From Gemmatimonadaceae bacterium (lineage in GTDB: Bacteria > Gemmatimonadota > Gemmatimonadetes > Gemmatimonadales > Gemmatimonadaceae), in contig JADKJT010000035.1 of assembly GCA_016720905.1 (NCBI GenBank), positions 32,912-96,911 of the forward strand: a DNA stretch of 64,000 bases, read 5' to 3'. The translations under genes and the position numbers were made by a program. Below, piece by piece: positions 63,384-64,000 of the stretch (position 1 is its first letter; each line of letters begins with the position of its first letter). Below the pieces are notes generated by a model. The model was not told the origin of the DNA. It did not search any database and saw only the letters and a list, made by a program, of their open reading frames with translations.

Positions 63384-63446
63384 AGTACCAAGTACCGAGT
63401 ACCAAGTACCTGGTACTCGGTACTCGGTACTCGGTACCTCGGTACT
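63384..63446. repeat. GTACTCG / GTACCAA heptamer array beside tRNA-Cys
   Basis: Repeated units AGTACCAAGTACCGAGTACC on one side and GGTACTCGGTACTCGGTACT on the other form a nearly self-complementary array of about 60 bases. It shares units with the array at 25246. As RNA or DNA it would fold into a long imperfect hairpin just after the 3' end of tRNA-Cys. Confidence 0.7.
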
Positions 63447-63457
63447 TCTCTTTCCAG

Positions 63458-63530
63458 AGGCGCCGGTCGGAATCGAACCGACGGTGGGAGATTTGCAGTC
63501 TCCTGCCTTACCGACTCTGGCGACGGCGCC
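63458..63530 (-). tRNA. trnC: tRNA-Cys (GCA)
   Basis: The minus strand folds as a cloverleaf: acceptor GGCGCCG (63530-63524) pairs with CGGCGCC (63465-63459), the D-stem is GCC/GGC, the anticodon loop CTGCAAA carries GCA, and the T-arm is GTCGG-TTCGATT-CCGAC. The discriminator is U, as usual for tRNA-Cys. The 3' CCA is not encoded. Confidence 0.95.
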
Positions 63531-63546
63531 GACCCAGCCGGAAACC

Positions 63547-63571
63547 GGCCGGGAGGCGCAATCTCCCGGCC
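63547..63571. repeat. Inverted repeat 5' of tRNA-Cys
   Basis: GGCCGGGAG and CTCCCGGCC are perfect 9-base arms around GCGCAAT. It begins within CCGGAAACCGGCCGGG (63538-63553), which is also found at the left edge of the poly-G tract (29344-29359). The role is unknown. Confidence 0.6.
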
Positions 63572-63796
63572 CTCCGCGTTCGGTAGCGGGAACCGCGAGG
63601 AACCTGATGGAGGCTCACGTTCACCCCACGGAGGCGAGGCCAGAATGATCGCCTGACATAGCCGGCCTTGAAGTGTCACAGGACAGGAAATTGCGCATTG
63701 GCACCTTTTTTGTCTTATTACCGTTTTAGTACCGGCGCGTGATGGGTTTTGCTCTGCAACGATCTACTCCATTTTACGCGAGGCTCGCCTGATCCC

Positions 63797-64000
63797 ATGA
63801 CCGATCAACGGCTGCCGATCTTCCCGCTGGGCATGGTCCTCTTCCCGGGCACCGTCGCCCCGCTGCATCTCTTCGAACCCCGCTACCGACAGCTGCTGGC
63901 CGACATTCGCGATGGCGATCGCCGTTTCGGATTGGTCTGCATTGGGCCCGGTGTCAATGAACCCGACCCTGCCACCGGAACCGTCGGATGTGCATCGCCG
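63797..64000 (+). CDS. LON substrate-binding-domain protein, N-terminal part
   Basis: The gene starts at 63797 and runs off the window (68 codons seen). It begins MTDQRLPIFPLGMVLFPGTV and APLHLFEPRYRQLLADI, the hallmark of LON N-terminal/peptidase S16 domain proteins, which are often small stand-alone proteins in bacteria. It is 266 bases from tRNA-Cys. The full length is unknown. Confidence 0.85.
   Translation, partial: MTDQRLPIFPLGMVLFPGTVAPLHLFEPRYRQLLADIRDGDRRFGLVCIGPGVNEPDPATGTVGCASP

Noticed and set aside
63699..63714. TGGCACC-TTTT-TTGTC as sigma-54 promoter before the LON-domain gene
   Set aside because: The -12 box reads GT instead of the invariant GC, and the gene has no evident link to the regulon.

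Overview
The window is a GC-rich chromosomal segment of a Gram-negative (diderm), flagellated bacterium. It holds L- and P-ring genes, rod, hook and export genes, a BamA-like outer-membrane protein and several secreted proteins. Gene style and the FlgL/FliW/CsrA/MotE set would suit a Gemmatimonadota member (Gemmatimonas-like), but this is an inference from overall impression and no marker gene proves it. A 580-base near-pure poly-G tract and a heavily frameshifted protease gene suggest a draft or metagenome-derived assembly with local sequence problems.

Layout. (1) 1-9.6 kb is a glycan or nucleotide-sugar island: two glycosyltransferases on the minus strand, then on the plus strand a glutamine-dependent asparagine synthetase-like amidotransferase and two sugar-nucleotide epimerases, then a second amidotransferase and another glycosyltransferase-like gene on the minus strand. 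(2) 9.66-46.8 kb is an almost complete flagellar locus. It runs flgL-fliW (minus), a sigma-54-dependent response regulator, then flgB flgC (unknown) fliE fliF fliG fliH fliI fliJ motE fliK flgD flgE, then fliL fliM fliN fliOP, then fliQ fliR flhB flhA flhF flhG fliA and a SwrB/DUF2802-like gene, then flgF flgG flgA flgH flgI flgJ flgN flgK csrA, and finally a histidine-kinase-like gene (minus) and motAB. fliC, fliD, fliS and che genes are not in the window. (3) 46.8-52.3 kb carries an EAL-HDOD protein, a lipoprotein, an ABC exporter pair and an acidic hypothetical. (4) 52.35-62.14 kb is a long minus-strand run: S41 protease remnant, secreted hypothetical, BamA-like protein (frameshifted), methyltransferase, serine acetyltransferase, cysteine synthase, secreted hydrolase, RmuC and a HipA-like protein. 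(5) The end holds a secreted repeat protein, tRNA-Cys and the start of a LON-substrate-binding-domain gene.

Regulatory logic visible in the sequence. Five sites with the invariant sigma-54 spacing GG-N10-GC lie in front of asnB-1, flgB, fliL, fliQ and flgF; one (2679-2694) matches TGGCACG-N4-TTGCW perfectly. A GAFTGA-bearing response regulator sits in the locus. An inverted-repeat motif of form CGGC-N7-GCCG with an ATTT right half occurs upstream of several of these promoters and of the regulator gene, so it is a candidate enhancer site. A FliA (sigma-28) promoter lies in front of flgL-fliW-asnB-2-glycosyltransferase. The simplest reading is a two-tier hierarchy, regulator/sigma-54 then FliA, that drives both flagellar genes and the flanking glycan genes.

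Most unusual points: a FliK that carries an M15-type peptidoglycan peptidase domain while FlgJ has only the rod-binding domain; a FliO-FliP fusion; an FlhG-like protein without P-loop lysines; an FlgH without a lipobox; an FlhB with NPVH instead of NPTH; and the shared control of sugar-modifying genes with the flagellum.
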